From the NCBI GenBank assembly GCA_036897095.1, contig JAYMSP010003257.1, forward strand, positions 1-20,457: 20,457 bases of DNA, read 5' to 3'. Shown here in pieces: positions 18,646-20,457 of the stretch. Origin of the DNA: Plantago elongata. Lineage: Eukaryota > Streptophyta > Magnoliopsida > Lamiales > Plantaginaceae. The notes under the pieces are model-generated. The model ran no database searches, was not told the origin of the DNA, and saw only the letters and a program-made list of their open reading frames with translations. Each line of letters opens with the position of its first letter. Position 1 is the first letter of the stretch. The position numbers and the translations under genes were made by a program.

Positions 18646-18903
18646 TTACTTTTTCCCTTTGGTGCTGGCTTTCAGAGAATATGGCTCAGATGGTCTATTT
18701 GATGCAACCTTAACATCTTGCTCAGTATCATCAGTCACCAAAGCGTCCAACTCTGCAGCCTTGACTTCGATATCTTTCTTAAACTTTAGCTTTTCTTTAA
18801 AGAGTGCTTTCTCCATGTGATTCTCTACCTCAAATGTCATAAATTGGGCTTGTTTAGCATCAATTCGAGTTTGATACATCTGACTGAGCTTGGTCCCTTC
18901 GTC
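18646..18903 (-). pseudogene. Element B accessory gene, upstream block cut by an LTR
   Basis: Open from the insertion point to the TAA at 18646-18648. It reads TDEGTKLSQMYQTRIDAKQA, then FEVENHMEKALFKEKLKFKK and DIEVKAAELDALVTDD, which align with 10270-10450 of element A (shared DIEV, AELDALVT and DD). The frame is open right up to base 18903, where the LTR begins, so the LTR inserted into a coding region. Confidence 0.68.
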
Positions 18904-20233
18904 TGTTAGGAATATCTTTTAGTACTTTGATCAATCACCATGTAACTTATCATTAGTACAGAAAGGTGACTAGTACTCTCGGTTCACTTGAACATTATAA
19001 AGAGGAAATCACTTACTATGTTAGTCTAGTTAAACTTGTATAGGATTATTTAGGTCTCTGAATGTAATTTTTATGTTTCGAAGATTGCCGTGAAGAAGGA
19101 TCCTAGCAATGGAGTTTAATCAAAGATTTGAAGATATTGCAAGTTTAATGAAGACTCAAGGGATTAGTCTACTCTGAAAAGACATATTCAGAATGCCTTG
19201 TATAGTGCCTTTGCACATTACACCTCTCTGAAGTGTTATCACTTTGAGACAAGGAGCATGCATACTTTCTAAAGGCACATGTTTCCGTTGAGACTACAGG
19301 AGAAAGAAATAGTATAGTGTATTAATTACATCGACTAAAAAGTCGATCCCAGAAAGCCCTCTCTGAAAAATGAGACAGTGACTTCTGAGTGCTTATTTCG
19401 AGATATCAACGGATTGATTTCTGAGAAGCTCAAACGGATAGTATTCGAACGACTCTCAAAATCATATATAAATATCAACATTTAGAAGTTGAGAAAATTA
19501 CGCTGTGAACACTGAATCAATATACATATTGCACATATTCTCTCAAGCTCTCTAACTACAGTTCTACAAACTTACATTCAAATAGCTCGAAGAATCGTTG
19601 GTAGTTCTAAGTGTCCTAAACCATTAATAAGAGTTTGATTATCTGTGAAAGAATTGAACACTCAGACATCCTTTCTGAAGTTCATTCTCAAGAACGGTTA
19701 TCAACACTTGGGTCAGAAAGGAGAATCCTTCCATATAATGAACAAGTATATTAAGTTTCGATTTCTTCTCTAGCTCTATAGATAAATAGCTGAAAAGTTA
19801 TTTAAAGAGAAGCCTGACAAAACCATATAACCAACATCATTAAGGCGTGGAGTACATAAAGTACATGGTTTGGGAAATCAAGGAAAAGCTCCAAGGTTAT
19901 CTTGAGTACAGGAAGTAATTGGCTTTAGAAGCTAGGGAAAAACTCAGGGGGAACATTTGGTTGGGAATTCGTAAGGATCTTAGAATAGGATTAATTGTAA
20001 GGAAAATACAATTGTCTGTTCTAGTGAATTCTAGGTATGAGAAAGGCCGAAGTAGACTTGTTGGAGGATTACGACACCTCCAGAAACCACTATAAGTTGC
20101 TTTGTTATTTACTTATTGCATTTACTTTCTAGCAACACACACACACATATATTATAACTGCTAAGCACATTAACGTTTAACTATCGCTTAAAGTCTTTCA
20201 CTCACTGAATTTAAGTATCAGAAACCTCCAAGG
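18904..20233 (+). repeat. Copia LTR inserted in element B (LTR C)
   Basis: Starts TGTTAGGAATATC and matches 12642-12789, then 16546-16706, then 2415-3130, so it supplies the whole order of the family LTR (about 1.38 kb if complete). It is missing only the last 50 or so bases, because another LTR starts at 20234. The five bases before it (TCGTC, 18899-18903) would be the target duplication, whose partner is not in the window. Whether it is a solo LTR or the 5' LTR of an element further right cannot be told. Confidence 0.8.
19464..19475 (+). promoter_or_regulatory. TATA box of LTR C
   Basis: ATATATAAATAT in the middle of the LTR, after TCAAAATC, is the best TATA match in the LTR and lies where the U3/R border is expected (about 560 bases from the start). 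Confidence 0.5.
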
Positions 20234-20457
20234 TGTCACGCCCCGGAACCGCATTGTAGGTCCCGCTACACTTTATTTTAATTTAATAATATATTCGCCA
20301 CTCTGCCTATTGGCGTGACCGGCCGTGTGGACATGACCCGTCCACACGCAACCTTAACCACCTGTCCGACTCACATATAACTCATAACAATATAAAAAGC
20401 CAACCACCGGGCTACCATAATTTTTCAACCCAAAATTTACATCAGAGTTTTAGAGAA
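20234..20457 (+). mobile_element. Start of a further gypsy-like LTR, partial
   Basis: It breaks the copia LTR with TGTCACGCCCCGGAACC, a start type common in plant gypsy LTRs, and its G/C-rich style differs from the neighbouring sequence. CAAGG (20229-20233) would be the left 5-bp duplication. Two short hairpins follow (stems at 20296-20300/20311-20315 and 20325-20332/20340-20347). No coding sequence; it runs off the window. Confidence 0.6.

Larger units (their letters stand above)
16735..18903 (-). mobile_element. Element B: inverted 3' fragment of a related copia element
   Basis: It carries only the second half of the accessory gene and its 3' untranslated region, on the minus strand, related to element A at 10270-12400 with roughly three quarters of bases identical in the C-terminal part (estimated by eye). 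Neither its LTR nor its pol is present. It is bounded at the low end by the palindrome and at the high end by a copia LTR that cuts the coding frame at 18903/18904. Confidence 0.78.

Noticed and set aside
20142..20152. CACACACACACA microsatellite
   Set aside because: Too short, and an equivalent CACACACA stands at the same place in the LTR near 3040; it is part of the LTR.

Overview
The window looks like nuclear repeat DNA from a flowering plant, probably a eudicot with a large, repeat-rich genome. It holds CACTA transposon ends, Ty1/copia and Ty3/gypsy pol remnants, a plant-type initiator-Met-tRNA primer binding site (TGGTATCAGAG), long gypsy LTRs and short GT-AG introns. I found no intact host gene, rRNA, tRNA or organellar gene. 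Almost every reading frame is broken, often by CGA-to-TGA or CAA-to-TAA changes that fit methylated-cytosine decay. Species cannot be named from the sequence.

Layout: 1-532 is the right end of a CACTA element, with its CACTACAAGAAAA terminus read on the minus strand. It interrupts a Ty3/gypsy remnant at 533-2405. On the minus strand this remnant carries an integrase with the D, D(35)E residues still in place. On the plus strand, beyond the pol end, lies the tail of an antisense frame, an arrangement known from the Tat lineage (Grande, Retand). From about 2406 a Ty1/copia element of SIRE/Maximus type (element A, plus strand) runs as follows: truncated 5' LTR, primer binding site 3179, gag with zinc knuckle, coiled-coil region, integrase fused in frame to RNase H by loss of the reverse transcriptase, then about 5.2 kb of accessory coding sequence (7073-12290), polypurine tract and 3' LTR start (12642).

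That 3' LTR is split at 12789 by a 3751-bp gypsy solo LTR (12790-16540, minus strand) flanked by the 5-bp duplication ATTAT. The copia LTR resumes at 16541 and ends near 16706 in a 59-bp palindrome. There it joins a minus-strand piece (element B, about 16735-18903) of the same accessory gene from a diverged relative. Element B is in turn cut by another copia LTR (18904-20233, plus strand), which is cut by the start of a further gypsy-like LTR (20234-20457).

The most unusual content is the accessory gene of elements A and B. In A it has a candidate multi-intron middle section: short phase-0 exons of 36, 36, 51 and 37 codons, most starting with GCT, separated by 76-85-nt introns. The protein shows no signal peptide or membrane span. 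It has basic nuclear-signal-like patches, long acidic and coiled-coil stretches and a conserved C-terminal domain. It occupies the position where SIRE-type elements carry an 'env-like' frame but does not look like an envelope protein. Two copies, about three-quarters identical in DNA in the stretch compared by eye, suggest that it belongs to the transposon family.
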